Below, one piece after another: positions 39,401 through 46,930 of a stretch of 64,000 nt of DNA. The notes beneath the pieces are model-generated. The model did no database searches and had not been told where the DNA came from. It worked only from the letters and a program-made list of their open reading frames with translations. The translations under genes and the position numbers were made by a program. Numbering within the stretch: position 1 is the stretch's first letter; each line of letters begins with the position of its first letter. The stretch covers positions 1-64,000 of the forward strand of contig NZ_JAKSYG010000105.1 in NCBI RefSeq assembly GCF_022829725.1, given 5' to 3'. The DNA comes from Methylobacterium sp. E-005. Its GTDB lineage: Bacteria > Pseudomonadota > Alphaproteobacteria > Rhizobiales > Beijerinckiaceae.

Positions 39401-39915
39401 CGGAGCCCGCTTCCGCCGAGGCGGAGCCGGTCGCGGCGAGCGCCACGGGCGAAGCGGTCCCGGATTCTGCCGAGGCCGGGGGCGAGCCCGCCGGTGAGAT
39501 TCCGCAGATCGAGGTCTGGCATCTCCAGCGCCATCAGCGCCCGGCCCATCAGCGCCCGCAGAACCGCCCGCGCGGCGCCGGCCGGGGCCGGGATGGTGGA
39601 CAGCAGGGCCAGCCTCAGGGACAGGGCCGTCCGGACGGCAACCGGCCCGAGGGTGGCCGGCCGGAGCATCGCCGGGCCGAGGGCGGCGATGGCGGCCCGC
39701 GCCCCGGGCGCGACCGCGGCCCCCGGCGCGACCGCTTCGAGGGTGGCCGTCCGGAGCGCCGGGATGACCAACGGGGGGCCGAGCAGCGCCACGCCGGTCC
39801 GCGGCCCGACCAGCGACCGCCCCGGCGCGAGCGGGCGCCGGACCCGGATTCGCCCTTCGCCAAGCTGGCCGCGCTCAAGGCGCAGCTCGAGTCTGGCGAC
39901 GGCGGGAAGCGCTGA
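36496..39915 (+). CDS. SUV3-like DEAD/DEAH-box RNA helicase, apparent non-standard start
   Basis: A helicase of about 1139 residues related to mitochondrial SUV3. Motif I is AVLGPTNTGKTHLAIERM, motif II VAIDEIQLAADMDRG, and the second helicase domain has TDAVGMGLNLDVDHVAFAAN. A long Ala/Glu-rich stretch follows (about residues 840-1005), then an Arg/Gly-rich tail (RPRGAGRGRDGGQQGQ and similar) suited to RNA binding. The first in-frame ATG (36616) lies after motif I and would destroy the ATPase. Between the in-frame TAA near 36430 and that ATG there is no ATG, GTG or TTG. ATC at 36496, with AAGGA ten bases upstream and family-like LLRPTPSRSLSRDARARG after it, is the best candidate start. Confidence 0.85.
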   Translation: MDALLRPTPSRSLSRDARARGVTAVLGPTNTGKTHLAIERMLAHPTGMIGLPLRLLAREVYLRVVAKVGPEKVALVTGEEKIKPDRPRYWICTIEAMPRDLDVAYVAIDEIQLAADMDRGHVFTDRLLYVRGREETLLIGSSTMLPLVQSLIPNVHTTTRPRLSQLSFAGEKRLSRLPRRTAIVAFSAEEVYAIAELIRRQRGGAAVVLGALSPRTRNAQVEMYQAGDVDYLVATDAVGMGLNLDVDHVAFAANWKYDGTRFRKLTPAEMGQIAGRAGRHLADGTFGSTGRCPPFEAELVERLESHDFDPLRILQWRNPDLSFGSLEGLQASLDEHPRESGLTRAPMGEDQQALEILMKEEDIRDMARSAATVRRLWDTCGVPDYRKVHPQVHADLVAQLYRFLMKGMAGRIPDTWFAEQVAMIDRTDGDIDTLSRRIAQGRTWTFVANRPDWLRDPEHWQGETRRVEDRLSDALHERLASRFVDRRTSVLMRRLRENTMLEAQITADGDVTVEGQHVGHLHGFLFVPDASAEGHEAKTLRSAAEKALAGEIESRADRFSATADSTLVLAHDGTIRWTGAPVAKLTPGEKLFAPQIRLLADDSLTGAHREKVEARLDAWLKAYIVRLLGPLMEIETAADLTGLAKGIGYQVVEALGVLERSKVAHEMRSLDQDGRGALRRHGVRFGAYHIFLPALLKPAPRTLAAQLWALRNGGLDQRGLDEIAHLAGSGRTSIKVDREIAKGLYRAAGFRVSGERAVRVDILERLADLIRPAIAYRPGTTPGAPPDGTADGDGFVATVGMTSLVGCSGEDFASILKSLGYAVDTRPGPAITVPLVPAAATIPAATAAAEAASDAAVTAQADAAEPTGDEAPAAEASTEEAPAAETREAEAETGDETAGDAPAEPETAEPVSPAETVAAPEPAVEAPAVEESAVEESAAEDHGTAAVSAEAEPTAEPETATEATAGAAPEPASAEAEPVAASATGEAVPDSAEAGGEPAGEIPQIEVWHLQRHQRPAHQRPQNRPRGAGRGRDGGQQGQPQGQGRPDGNRPEGGRPEHRRAEGGDGGPRPGRDRGPRRDRFEGGRPERRDDQRGAEQRHAGPRPDQRPPRRERAPDPDSPFAKLAALKAQLESGDGGKR

Positions 39916-39924
39916 CCCCCGCGC

Positions 39925-40218
39925 ATGCGGGATGATCGGCAGCGCCTCGACAAATGGCTGTGGTTCGCGCGTTTCGCGCGGACCCGTTCCCTCGCGGCGC
40001 GGCTCGCCGCGGATGGGTTCGTACGGGTGAACGGGCTCCGGGCGGAGAACCCCGCCAAGGGCCTCGCGGTCGGCGACGTGGTGACGGTGGCCGCGCCCCA
40101 CGCCACGCTGGCGGTGCGGGTGACTGGCCTCGGCCTGCGGCGCGGACCGGCCCCCGAGGCGCGGCTGCTCTACGACAACCTGTCGGGCGATCCCGCCCCG
40201 CCGGAACTCTCCGAGTGA
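39925..40218 (+). CDS. S4-domain RNA-binding protein (Hsp15/HslR-like)
   Basis: A 97-residue protein made almost entirely of an S4 domain: QRLDKWLWFARFARTRSLAA, then RLAADGFVRVNGLRAENPAK and GLAVGDVVTVAAPHATLAVR. Hsp15 relatives recycle free 50S subunits that still carry a nascent chain. It begins ten bases after the helicase stop, so it is probably co-transcribed; helicase plus S4 protein followed by ferredoxin and carD is a recurrent order in alphaproteobacteria. The start ATG has GCGC rather than a clear ribosome site, consistent with coupling. Confidence 0.9.
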   Translation: MRDDRQRLDKWLWFARFARTRSLAARLAADGFVRVNGLRAENPAKGLAVGDVVTVAAPHATLAVRVTGLGLRRGPAPEARLLYDNLSGDPAPPELSE

Positions 40219-40423
40219 CGAGGCGGGCCACAGCCGCGGAAACAGCGGCCGGGATGCGGCGCCCGTGCGCTTGTCAGCCCGAGAACCAGAGTCTAAGGCC
40301 GTTGCCTCCGAAGCCCGGCCTCGAGCCGGGCTGCACCGGCATTCCCTCGCAGTGCCACCCGGGCGTGCGGGCCATCCCGAGGCTCCGCCCGGGCCAAGTC
40401 GTGTTTGAGGACGAAGACATCCG

Positions 40424-40762
40424 ATGACCTATGTCGTCACCGACAATTGCATCAAGTGCAAGTATACGGACTGTGTCGAAGTCTGTCCGGTCGATTGCTT
40501 CTACGAAGGCGAGAATATGCTCGTCATCCACCCGGATGAGTGCATCGATTGCGGCGTCTGCGAGCCGGAATGCCCCGCCGAGGCGATCAAGCCCGACACC
40601 GAGTCGAATCTCGACACGTGGCTGAAGCTGAACGCCGACTACGCCAAGACGTGGCCGAACATCACGCAGAAGAAGGAAGCGCCGGCCGACGCCAAGGAAT
40701 GGGACGGCAAGTCCGGAAAGCTTGAGGCTTACTTCTCCCCCAACCCCGGCTCCGGCGACTGA
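40424..40762 (+). CDS. fdxA: 7Fe ferredoxin FdxA
   Basis: A 112-residue ferredoxin with a 3Fe-4S and a 4Fe-4S cluster. The Cys pattern is [20 protein letters not shown] for the first half (the spacing typical of 7Fe types) and [17 protein letters not shown] for the second. The C-terminal extension ([20 protein letters not shown]) is typical of the alphaproteobacterial FdxA. It is a soluble electron carrier. The 205-base leader contains a GC hairpin at 40312-40332 (AGCCCGGC with GCCGGGCT) lacking a T-run, which could end the upstream transcript or fold in the leader. Confidence 0.95.
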   Translation: MTYVVTDNCIKCKYTDCVEVCPVDCFYEGENMLVIHPDECIDCGVCEPECPAEAIKPDTESNLDTWLKLNADYAKTWPNITQKKEAPADAKEWDGKSGKLEAYFSPNPGSGD

Positions 40763-41266
40763 GCCGGCCCGTCGATCCACAGGATTTCAGGACGGGCCCG
40801 GCACGGGCGATCCGATCCTGGGGACAGCTGCGGGTTACCGAGGCCGTGAGCCGACCTGCAAGGGGCGAAGCCCAGACCCGCGGCAGGCTCATTTCACTTC
40901 GGCCACGCCGGTGTAAAACGCGATGTCGCCGTGCATGGATGCCGTGCGCGAGCCTGCGCACGTCTTTCGGTATGCTTTGCTCTGGGCGTCGGATTGTGGT
41001 AGACAACCTGCCTGCCGTCGCTTGCGCCTGACGTGCTTCCTCCGGCTGAAACACCTTCGATCATCGTGGGTTAGGAGTGGTACGCGATCGACCGCCGAAG
41101 GTGTTTCGGCGGGAGGTCCAGGCTTTTGCACGGCCGCGCCGGGGAATTCCCCGGCCCTCGCGTAGAGCGGGGGCTCGGGAGCGGCGAGGCAAACCGGGTG
41201 TCCCGCCCGGAAGAACACGGTTTCGTGCGGCAGTGAATGCTGCGCGCCAGTGGAGGCCCTTCTCGC
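40763..41266. other. 504-base gap before carD
   Basis: No convincing gene is seen in either strand. Just after fdxA, CCCGTC and GACGGG near 40774 and 40795 could form a weak hairpin without a T-run. A possible sigma-70-type promoter for carD is TTGCTC, 17 bases, TAGACA (about 40977-41005), which is weak at the -10. If it is right, carD has an untranslated leader of about 250 bases. A short GC-rich region just before carD has open frames but no coding signs. Confidence 0.4.
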
Positions 41267-41866
41267 ATGACCACAGCCAAGAAGACGACGACCGCAGGCC
41301 GGCAGGGTTTCAAGACCGGCGAGGCTGTCGTGTATCCGGCCCATGGCGTCGGTCGCATCACGGCGATCGAGGAGCAAGAGATCGCGGGCTACAAGCTTGA
41401 GCTGTTCGTCGTGTCGTTCGAGAAGGACAAGATGGTCCTGCGCGTCCCCACCGCGAAGGCCAACAGCGTCGGCATGCGCAAGCTCGCCGAGCCGGAACTG
41501 GTGAAGAAGGCCCTCGACCTGCTGACCGGCCGCGCCCGGATCAAGCGCACCATGTGGTCGCGTCGGGCCCAGGAATATGAGGCGAAGATCAATTCGGGCG
41601 ATCTGCTGGCGGTTACCGAGGTGGTGCGCGACCTCTTCCGCTCCGAGGCGCAGCCGGAGCAGTCCTATTCCGAGCGCCAGCTTTACGAGGCGGCCCTCGA
41701 CCGGATCGTGCGGGAGATCTCCTCGGTGAACCGCATCACCGAGACCGAGGCCCTGAAGCTCATCGAGCAGAGCCTCGCGAAATCGCCCCGCCGGGCCAAG
41801 AGCGAGGCGGAGCCTGAGGCCGAGGGTGAGAGCGACGGCGACGACATTCAGGAAGAAGCCGCCTGA
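41267..41866 (+). CDS. carD: CarD family transcription regulator
   Basis: A 199-residue CarD/CdnL-type protein. The RNA-polymerase-interacting domain starts FKTGEAVVYPAHGVGRITAI and continues EEQEIAGYKLELFVVSFEKD; the DNA-binding C-terminal helices include KRTMWSRRAQEYEAKINSGD and SYSERQLYEAALDRIVREIS. The extreme C-terminus is acidic. It binds the polymerase beta subunit and stabilises open complexes at ribosomal and other promoters. The ATG at 41267 has GGAGG ten bases upstream and gives the common MTTAKKTTTAGRQGF start; a 10-codon longer frame is less likely. An intrinsic terminator follows 27 bases after the stop. Confidence 0.94.
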   Translation: MTTAKKTTTAGRQGFKTGEAVVYPAHGVGRITAIEEQEIAGYKLELFVVSFEKDKMVLRVPTAKANSVGMRKLAEPELVKKALDLLTGRARIKRTMWSRRAQEYEAKINSGDLLAVTEVVRDLFRSEAQPEQSYSERQLYEAALDRIVREISSVNRITETEALKLIEQSLAKSPRRAKSEAEPEAEGESDGDDIQEEAA

Positions 41867-41892
41867 GCGCAGTCTCCTGCCGCGGTGATGAC

Positions 41893-41920
41893 AAACCCGG
41901 CCTTTGCGGCCGGGTTTTTT
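41893..41920 (+). terminator. Intrinsic terminator of carD
   Basis: AAACCCGGCC pairs with GGCCGGGTTT around a TTTGC loop and runs into six T bases, a textbook rho-independent terminator. The rest of the 311-base gap to rpoH carries the EcfG-type promoter at 42060 and nothing else recognisable. Confidence 0.92.
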
Positions 41921-42059
41921 CTTGGGCACTCGAACCGACGCTCCGGGGCGCGACGTTTTCGCACCCGCTGGACTGGACACGCGATCCCCGCCCCCCATGT
42001 CATCTTAACGGAACACGAAATCGTGCCCGGCGGCTTGTCGCAAACTGGGGCAGCCGCGC

Positions 42060-42085
42060 GGAACTTTCTCCTTGAGCCTTCCGTT
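42060..42085 (+). promoter_or_regulatory. EcfG-type (general stress response) promoter of rpoH
   Basis: GGAAC at 42060-42064 and CGTT at 42082-42085 are separated by exactly 17 bases. This matches the GGAAC-N16/17-CGTT consensus of the alphaproteobacterial general stress sigma factor EcfG. The element lies 93 bases upstream of the rpoH start on the correct strand and downstream of the carD terminator, so it can only drive rpoH. Confidence 0.7.
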
Positions 42086-42177
42086 GTCGATGGCCAGGCG
42101 TCGCTTTGCGGCTGCGCCTGTGCGCCGGCCAAAAGGTCCGGCGCCGCACCAGCACTCGACAACAAGAGGCAGGCGGA

Positions 42178-43053
42178 ATGGCTGAGATCGCAGGGATACG
42201 CAGGCAGTTCATCCGGACTGCGATGGAGGCACCCTTCCTGGCCCGGGAAGAGGAACGCGGCCTCGCCGTCAGCTGGAAGGATCATCGCGACGAGCGTGCC
42301 CTGCACCGCCTGATCTCGGCCCATATGCGCCTCGTCATCGCCCTGGCGGGGCGTTTTCGTCACTATGGCCTGCCGATGGCCGACCTCGTCCAAGAGGGCC
42401 ATGTCGGATTGATGGAGGCTGCCGCCCGGTTCGAACCGGAGCGGGATGTCCGCTTCTCGACCTACGCGACGTGGTGGATCCGTGCCTCGATCCAGGACTA
42501 TATCCTGCGGAACTGGTCGATCGTGCGCGGCGGTACGTCGTCGGCCCAGAAGGCGTTGTTCTTCAACCTGCGCCGCCTGCGCGCCCGGCTGATGCAATCC
42601 ACTGAAGAGCATGTCGGCGACGAGATCCATCGCCGGATCGCCACCGCCATCGGCGTCTCGCGCGACGACGTCGCCCTGATGGATGCGCGCTTGTCCGGCC
42701 CCGACATGTCGCTCAACGCCCCCGTGGGCGAGGACAGCGATGCCTCCTCGGAGCGGATGGACTTTCTGGTCGATGGCGCCGATCTGCCGGACGAGACGGT
42801 GAGCGCCACCGTCGATGGCGAGCGCCGCCTCAGCTGGCTCCAGCAGGCGCTGACGGTGCTGTCCGAGCGCGAGCTGCGCATCCTGCGGGAGCGCCGGCTC
42901 GCCGAGGATCAGGCGACCCTGGAGGCGCTGGGCCAGCGGCTCGGCATCTCGAAGGAGCGGGTCCGTCAGATCGAGAACCGCGCCCTGGAGAAGCTGCGCC
43001 GCGCCCTCGCCGACCGCTTCCCCGCCGCGACCGGCAGCCCGCATATCGGCTGA
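42178..43053 (+). CDS. rpoH: RNA polymerase sigma-32 factor
   Basis: A 291-residue RpoH-type sigma factor. Region 2 has HMRLVIALAGRFRHYGLPMA, DLVQEGHVGLMEAAARFEPE and RFSTYATWWIRASIQDYILR; the RpoH box QKALFFNLRRLRARL follows; region 4 ends ISKERVRQIENRALEKLRRA. It directs the polymerase to heat-shock promoters. The ATG at 42178 is used; a frame open from 42106 lacks similarity. Hyphomicrobiales often carry several rpoH paralogues, and the EcfG-type promoter suggests that this copy is tied to the general stress response. It has a terminator directly after it. Confidence 0.94.
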   Translation: MAEIAGIRRQFIRTAMEAPFLAREEERGLAVSWKDHRDERALHRLISAHMRLVIALAGRFRHYGLPMADLVQEGHVGLMEAAARFEPERDVRFSTYATWWIRASIQDYILRNWSIVRGGTSSAQKALFFNLRRLRARLMQSTEEHVGDEIHRRIATAIGVSRDDVALMDARLSGPDMSLNAPVGEDSDASSERMDFLVDGADLPDETVSATVDGERRLSWLQQALTVLSERELRILRERRLAEDQATLEALGQRLGISKERVRQIENRALEKLRRALADRFPAATGSPHIG

Positions 43054-43078
43054 ACAGGCGCGGCAGCGTCGTTCGATG

Positions 43079-43104
43079 AAGCCCGGCCTCAGGTCGGGCT
43101 TTTT
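43079..43104 (+). terminator. Intrinsic terminator of rpoH
   Basis: AGCCCGGCC pairs with GGTCGGGCT (one G-U) around a TCA loop, followed by TTTT. It ends 5 bases before the stop of the convergent acetyltransferase gene and may serve both directions. Confidence 0.88.
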
Positions 43105-43109
43105 CATGT

Positions 43110-43616
43110 CTAGAGGTCTTTCTCCATCACCATGGCCTGAGACATGACGCGTTCGCCCTGGAACGGCTTGATCGCGCCCGTCATGTGGAATCCCATCCGC
43201 GTCCAGAAACCGACAACAGGATTGGTCTTCACCACCGCTAGGCGCAGAACACGCGCCCCCAGATCCGCTCGTGCGAAACGCTCGGCCTCGCCATAGAGCG
43301 CCCGACCCAGCCCGGCTCCCTGCGCGCTGCCACGGATAGCCAGAAGACCGATGAAGACTGTTCCAGCGCTTGGATAGCCGTCGATAAGATCGAGAAGGCC
43401 GACAGCGCGGGTACCGCTGCGTGCCAGAAACACATGTTTGCGCTGCGGCTCGCAGCCTGGCGGGCGGGTGCTGACGAATGCGTGGGCGGCATCCGCCCGC
43501 CGCCGAACTCCATCGACGGCCAGAGAGTAGGTCTCGAGTTCGTCGAATACCCCGTCGACATCCCGAAGGTTCTGTTTGGTGACAGCCTCAAGCGATAGGG
43601 GTTGGCCAAATCCCAT
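43110..43616 (-). CDS. GNAT-family N-acetyltransferase
   Basis: A 168-residue GNAT enzyme. The acetyl-CoA-binding segment is FIGLLAIRGSAQGAGLGRAL with the Q/R-x-x-G-x-G/A pattern (RGSAQGAGLG), preceded by the RAVGLLDLIDGYPSAGTVFI strands and followed by RVLRLAVVKTNPVVGFWTRM with the terminal GF motif. Substrate unknown. It uses more A/T at third positions than most neighbours, so a later acquisition is possible. It is separated from the MFS gene by 42 bases and could share its transcript. Confidence 0.88.
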   Translation of the reverse strand: MGFGQPLSLEAVTKQNLRDVDGVFDELETYSLAVDGVRRRADAAHAFVSTRPPGCEPQRKHVFLARSGTRAVGLLDLIDGYPSAGTVFIGLLAIRGSAQGAGLGRALYGEAERFARADLGARVLRLAVVKTNPVVGFWTRMGFHMTGAIKPFQGERVMSQAMVMEKDL

Positions 43617-43658
43617 TGCCGCCTTTCCTCAAAGCCGTCCGAACGCGTGACGCGGTTG

Positions 43659-44891
43659 CTACGCGGCCTGAATTGCCGCGTCGCGCCGCTCCCGCCGCTT
43701 GCGGCGGCGGCCGGGCTCCGGCGTGGCGTCGAGCCAGATCACGAGGGCCAGGGCGAAAAGCGCCGGCACCCCCAGGGCGAAGAACGCGCCGGTCCAGCCG
43801 AACAGACTGTAGGACAGGCCGCCATACCAACCGGACAGGGCACCGCCGACCCCCTGCACCGCGTTGACGCTGCCCAAGGCCGTCTGGGTCCGCCCGGAGC
43901 CCCAGGTCAGGTCTGCGATCACCACCGGGACCGCGACGCCGACGATGCCCGAGGCGACGCCGTCCAAGACCTCGGCGCCGATGAGCCAGACCGGATCGTC
44001 GATCAGCCCGGACATCACTGCCCGCACCGGCAACACCGCGAAGGCGACCATGAGGAGCTGGCGCCGCCCGCGCTTATCCGCGAGCGAGCCGGCAAATAGA
44101 GCCACGGGCACCATCACGAGCTGCGCCACCATCACGTAGCGCGCCGTCCAGGTGGTGGCGTCGGAGGCCGTGGCCACGAGCTTCTGGCCGAGCAGCGAGA
44201 GCATCCCGCCATTGCCGAGGTTGAACAGCGTCAGCGCCACGGTCAGCACGAGGAGCCGGCGATTGCCCAGAACCTGCCGGATGCCGCCGCGCTCGGGCTC
44301 ATCCTCCGCATCCTCCTGCCAGCCCACCGCCCGGCGGCGGTTCCAGGCGCCGGCCGGGGTCGTCAGGGTGGCGACGATCGCCGCCACCGCCATGCCGCCG
44401 AGCACCCAGAAGGCGAGCGCCGGACCGAAGGCGCCGGTCCCGAGGCTGATGGCGCCGGCCGCGACCAGGATGCCGAGATGGTTGAAGGCCTGGTTGCGGC
44501 CCTGCTGCTTGGGAAAGCGGTCCTTTCCGACGATCCCGAGGGTCAGGGACGCGACCGCCGGCAGCAGGAGCGTACCGCCCGCCGCAGCCAGGAGCTGGGC
44601 GAACAGCACCGCGACAAAGCTGCGCGCCGGCAGAAGCAGCAGCGTGCCGGCCAGGATACCGCCGCAGGCGAGCGCGATCAGCAGGCGGGGCTTGGGATAA
44701 CGGTCCACAAGGGCGCCGAACGGGCCGCTGAGGAACAGCGTTCCAAACCCGACCAGCGTGATGACGAAGCCGACCCGCGCCGGGCTCCACGACGCCGCCT
44801 CGGCCAGCCAGGTTCCGAGGAAGGGGCCGAGGCCGCCCTGGATGTCGCCGATGAAGACGTTGATCAGGGCAAGATGCGTTGTGGGGGACAT
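43659..44891 (-). CDS. Major facilitator superfamily transporter
   Basis: A 410-residue membrane protein with 12 predicted helices. The family signature between helices 2 and 3 is GPFGALVDRYPKPR, and the matching loop between helices 8 and 9 is GSLADKRGRRQLLM. The central cytoplasmic loop (RRRAVGWQEDAEDEPERGG) is acidic and basic in turn. The C-terminus is very basic (RRRKRRERRD). The substrate is unknown; drug or metabolite export is plausible. The ATG at 44891 is preferred to a TTG four codons upstream. It lies between a GNAT gene and the tautomerase/DUF4865 pair, all minus strand. Confidence 0.88.
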   Translation of the reverse strand: MSPTTHLALINVFIGDIQGGLGPFLGTWLAEAASWSPARVGFVITLVGFGTLFLSGPFGALVDRYPKPRLLIALACGGILAGTLLLLPARSFVAVLFAQLLAAAGGTLLLPAVASLTLGIVGKDRFPKQQGRNQAFNHLGILVAAGAISLGTGAFGPALAFWVLGGMAVAAIVATLTTPAGAWNRRRAVGWQEDAEDEPERGGIRQVLGNRRLLVLTVALTLFNLGNGGMLSLLGQKLVATASDATTWTARYVMVAQLVMVPVALFAGSLADKRGRRQLLMVAFAVLPVRAVMSGLIDDPVWLIGAEVLDGVASGIVGVAVPVVIADLTWGSGRTQTALGSVNAVQGVGGALSGWYGGLSYSLFGWTGAFFALGVPALFALALVIWLDATPEPGRRRKRRERRDAAIQAA

Positions 44892-44961
44892 TCCGACCGG
44901 CAAAGCTGAAAAGACCGCCCGAACTGGGCCGTGGCACCCGTGCGGTCAAGCCGGCCGCCGG

Positions 44962-45351
44962 TCACACGGGCGGCCCGTACTGCATCAGGCCATCGCCGAA
45001 CGACCAGTTTTCCGGTGCGACCGCGACGAGGTTCACGAACACGTTGCCGGGCTTCACTCCGGGATCGCGCCCGAGATTGCGGGCGATGGCGGCGTACAGC
45101 GCACGCTTCTGATCGATCGTGCGGGTCGCGTTGGCGGTGATCTGGATCAGCACCAGATCCGCGTCCCGGGCGACTCCGAGATACTGAGGTCCGAAGGCGA
45201 AACTCGCCGCGTCTTGCTCGTGGATCACGGCGAACAGGTCGTCCTCCGGCACCGCGAAGGTCTCGCGCTGGGCGGCGTAGATGCTGCGGATCAACGCGGC
45301 GCGGTAGTGTGGGCTCGTGCCGGCACGCAGGGAGATGCGGGTCAGGGGCAT
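44962..45351 (-). CDS. Tautomerase family protein
   Basis: A 129-residue protein of the tautomerase superfamily. It starts MPLTRISLRAGTSPHYRAAL, so the second residue is the Pro that becomes the catalytic N-terminal proline after Met removal. The middle DDLFAVIHEQDAASFAFGPQ and the end GNVFVNLVAVAPENWSFGDG fit the longer Tautomerase_2 type. It probably acts on keto-enol compounds in catabolism; the substrate is unknown. It begins 12 bases after the DUF4865 stop and is therefore in the same operon under the divergent LysR regulator. Confidence 0.87.
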   Translation of the reverse strand: MPLTRISLRAGTSPHYRAALIRSIYAAQRETFAVPEDDLFAVIHEQDAASFAFGPQYLGVARDADLVLIQITANATRTIDQKRALYAAIARNLGRDPGVKPGNVFVNLVAVAPENWSFGDGLMQYGPPV

Positions 45352-45363
45352 GGAATCGTGACC

Positions 45364-45933
45364 TCAGGCAATGGCGGCGGGCATGTCCCGCAGCGCCGCG
45401 AGTCCGGGCGCGGCGAGATGGGCGATCTCGGCACCCGCGTTTGTCGCAGGGGCGCGCAGCACGAAGCGGACGAGCCGCCAGCCGGTGGGATCAAGCCCCG
45501 ATACGACGGCGAGGACATCGGGCTCCGCGGCCAGCGCCGCGCCCTGCTCGACTTCGGCGCGCCGCTCGGCGGCAAGGTCGGCCCCTGCCGGCAACGTCCG
45601 CTCGTCGATCGCGAGGCTGCTTGCCCCCGCGGCCCGGCCAGGGCTGATGACGAAGGGCAGCCAGATCTCCGTGCGGGGCCGTCCGAAGGCCGCGATGACG
45701 GCCTCGAAGGCTGGGCCGGCGAAGAAGTCGGCCGCCGCCGGCGCGTTTTGCCAGAGGTAGAGCGAGGAATAGGCATTGGCGGCCGCGCCGCTGGCCCGGT
45801 CCTCGATCGTGAAGGCCTTGAAGACGAGGCCTGGCGCACCGTCCCACAGGGGGCCGCGTGCCGCGATGCGGTCCCGGATGCGCGCCATGTTGTAATCGGC
45901 CGGCAGCGGGTGGCGGTAGCAGGTGAGAATCAT
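45364..45933 (-). CDS. DUF4865 family protein
   Basis: A 189-residue protein. The opening MILTCYRHPLPADYNMARIR, then APGLVFKAFTIEDRASGAAA and SSLYLWQNAPAAADFFAGPA match the DUF4865 pattern, which resembles a dimeric alpha-beta-barrel. Function unknown; the family commonly sits with a tautomerase and a LysR regulator, as here. It is the first gene of the minus-strand pair and its start is 91 bases from the divergent lysR start, with a palindromic operator-like site in between. Confidence 0.8.
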   Translation of the reverse strand: MILTCYRHPLPADYNMARIRDRIAARGPLWDGAPGLVFKAFTIEDRASGAAANAYSSLYLWQNAPAAADFFAGPAFEAVIAAFGRPRTEIWLPFVISPGRAAGASSLAIDERTLPAGADLAAERRAEVEQGAALAAEPDVLAVVSGLDPTGWRLVRFVLRAPATNAGAEIAHLAAPGLAALRDMPAAIA

Positions 45934-45987
45934 CCTGTCCTCCGGGATCGTCCGCAGACAGGGTTGCAGCCGCCGGAAATTACAGAA

Positions 45988-46007
45988 AGATATGGGCTGC
46001 TATATCT
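45988..46007. promoter_or_regulatory. LysR-type operator candidate
   Basis: AGATAT-N8-ATATCT is a 20-base AT-rich inverted repeat in the GC-rich 91-base gap between the DUF4865 start and the divergent lysR start. Interrupted dyads of this size with A/T arms are typical LysR-family binding sites. It ends 17 bases before the lysR ATG, which suits autorepression together with control of the DUF4865-tautomerase pair. Confidence 0.55.
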
Positions 46008-46024
46008 GTCATAACGGACCTGTC

Positions 46025-46912
46025 ATGCTACCGCGCACCGAGACCCTGCTGGACATCGAGGGCGTGCGCGCCTTCGTGCGGGTGGTCGATCTCGTGAGCT
46101 TCACCCGGGCCGCCGACTCGCTGGCGACCTCGCAGGCCGCGATCAGCCTACGGGTGAAGCGGCTGGAGGACAGGCTGGGCGTGCGTCTCTTGGATCGGAC
46201 CCCACGCCACGTGGCACCGACGCTTCGCGGCGCCAAGTTCCTGCCCTCGGCCCGGCTCCTCCTGGAGGCCCATGCCCGCGCGGTGGCGGATCTGGCGGAT
46301 GCGCCCCCACCCCGGCTCAGCCTCGGGATCAGCGATCACGTCGCCGGCCCCGACCTGCCGGGCCGCCTCGCCCGGCTCGGCCTCGACGGGATGGGTGTGG
46401 TGCCGGAGGTGACGATCCTGCCGTCACGCGACCTGCGCCCCGCCTTCGTCGCCGGCCGATTCGACGCGGTTCTGGTGCGGGCGGGCGTCGACGACGCGGA
46501 GGAGCCCGCGGGCGGCACGGTCCTGGCGGCGGAGCGGCTGTGCTGGTTTGCCGCCCCGGCCTTCGCCTGGGTCTTCGGGGTGGGTCGGCCGCTGCCGCTC
46601 GCGACCCTGGCGGGTCCGTGCAATGTCCGGATGTCGGCCGAGGCGGCCCTCGACGCGGCCGGTCTGCCCTGGCGGGAGGTGTTCGTCGGTGGCGGCGTCG
46701 CGGCGGTCGGCGCCGCCGTGGCGGCCGGACTCGCGGTGGCGGCCCTCGCCCCGAGCACGGCGCCCGCCGGGGTGGCGGCGGCCGGGGAGCGCCTGGGCCT
46801 GCCCGAACTCCCGCTCACCCAGGTCCTGCTGCATGCACGCCCCTTGAAGGGGCCGGCCGCGGATGCGCTGCGCGCTCTGGCCGCGGCCTATCGCGGTCCC
46901 GGCGGCCGCTGA
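46025..46912 (+). CDS. LysR-family transcriptional regulator
   Basis: A 295-residue LysR-type regulator. The DNA-binding domain reads DIEGVRAFVRVVDLVSFTRA, then ADSLATSQAAISLRVKRLED and RLGVRLLDRTPRHVAPT. The effector domain is somewhat short and Ala/Gly rich. It is divergent from DUF4865-tautomerase, the standard position for a LysR controlling a neighbouring catabolic pair. The ATG at 46025 is selected because it fits the usual N-terminal length; an upstream start at 45923 would cross the operator candidate. Inducer unknown. Confidence 0.9.
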   Translation: MLPRTETLLDIEGVRAFVRVVDLVSFTRAADSLATSQAAISLRVKRLEDRLGVRLLDRTPRHVAPTLRGAKFLPSARLLLEAHARAVADLADAPPPRLSLGISDHVAGPDLPGRLARLGLDGMGVVPEVTILPSRDLRPAFVAGRFDAVLVRAGVDDAEEPAGGTVLAAERLCWFAAPAFAWVFGVGRPLPLATLAGPCNVRMSAEAALDAAGLPWREVFVGGGVAAVGAAVAAGLAVAALAPSTAPAGVAAAGERLGLPELPLTQVLLHARPLKGPAADALRALAAAYRGPGGR

Positions 46913-46930
46913 AGGCCGCCGGTCGCCGCC

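Noticed and set aside
40312..40332. Hairpin before fdxA as a terminator or riboswitch
   Set aside because: The stem is good, but there is no T-run and no recognisable riboswitch core; noted only in the fdxA entry.
42009..42035. Second GGAAC upstream of rpoH as another EcfG promoter
   Set aside because: No CGTT occurs 16 or 17 bases downstream; only the site at 42060 fits.
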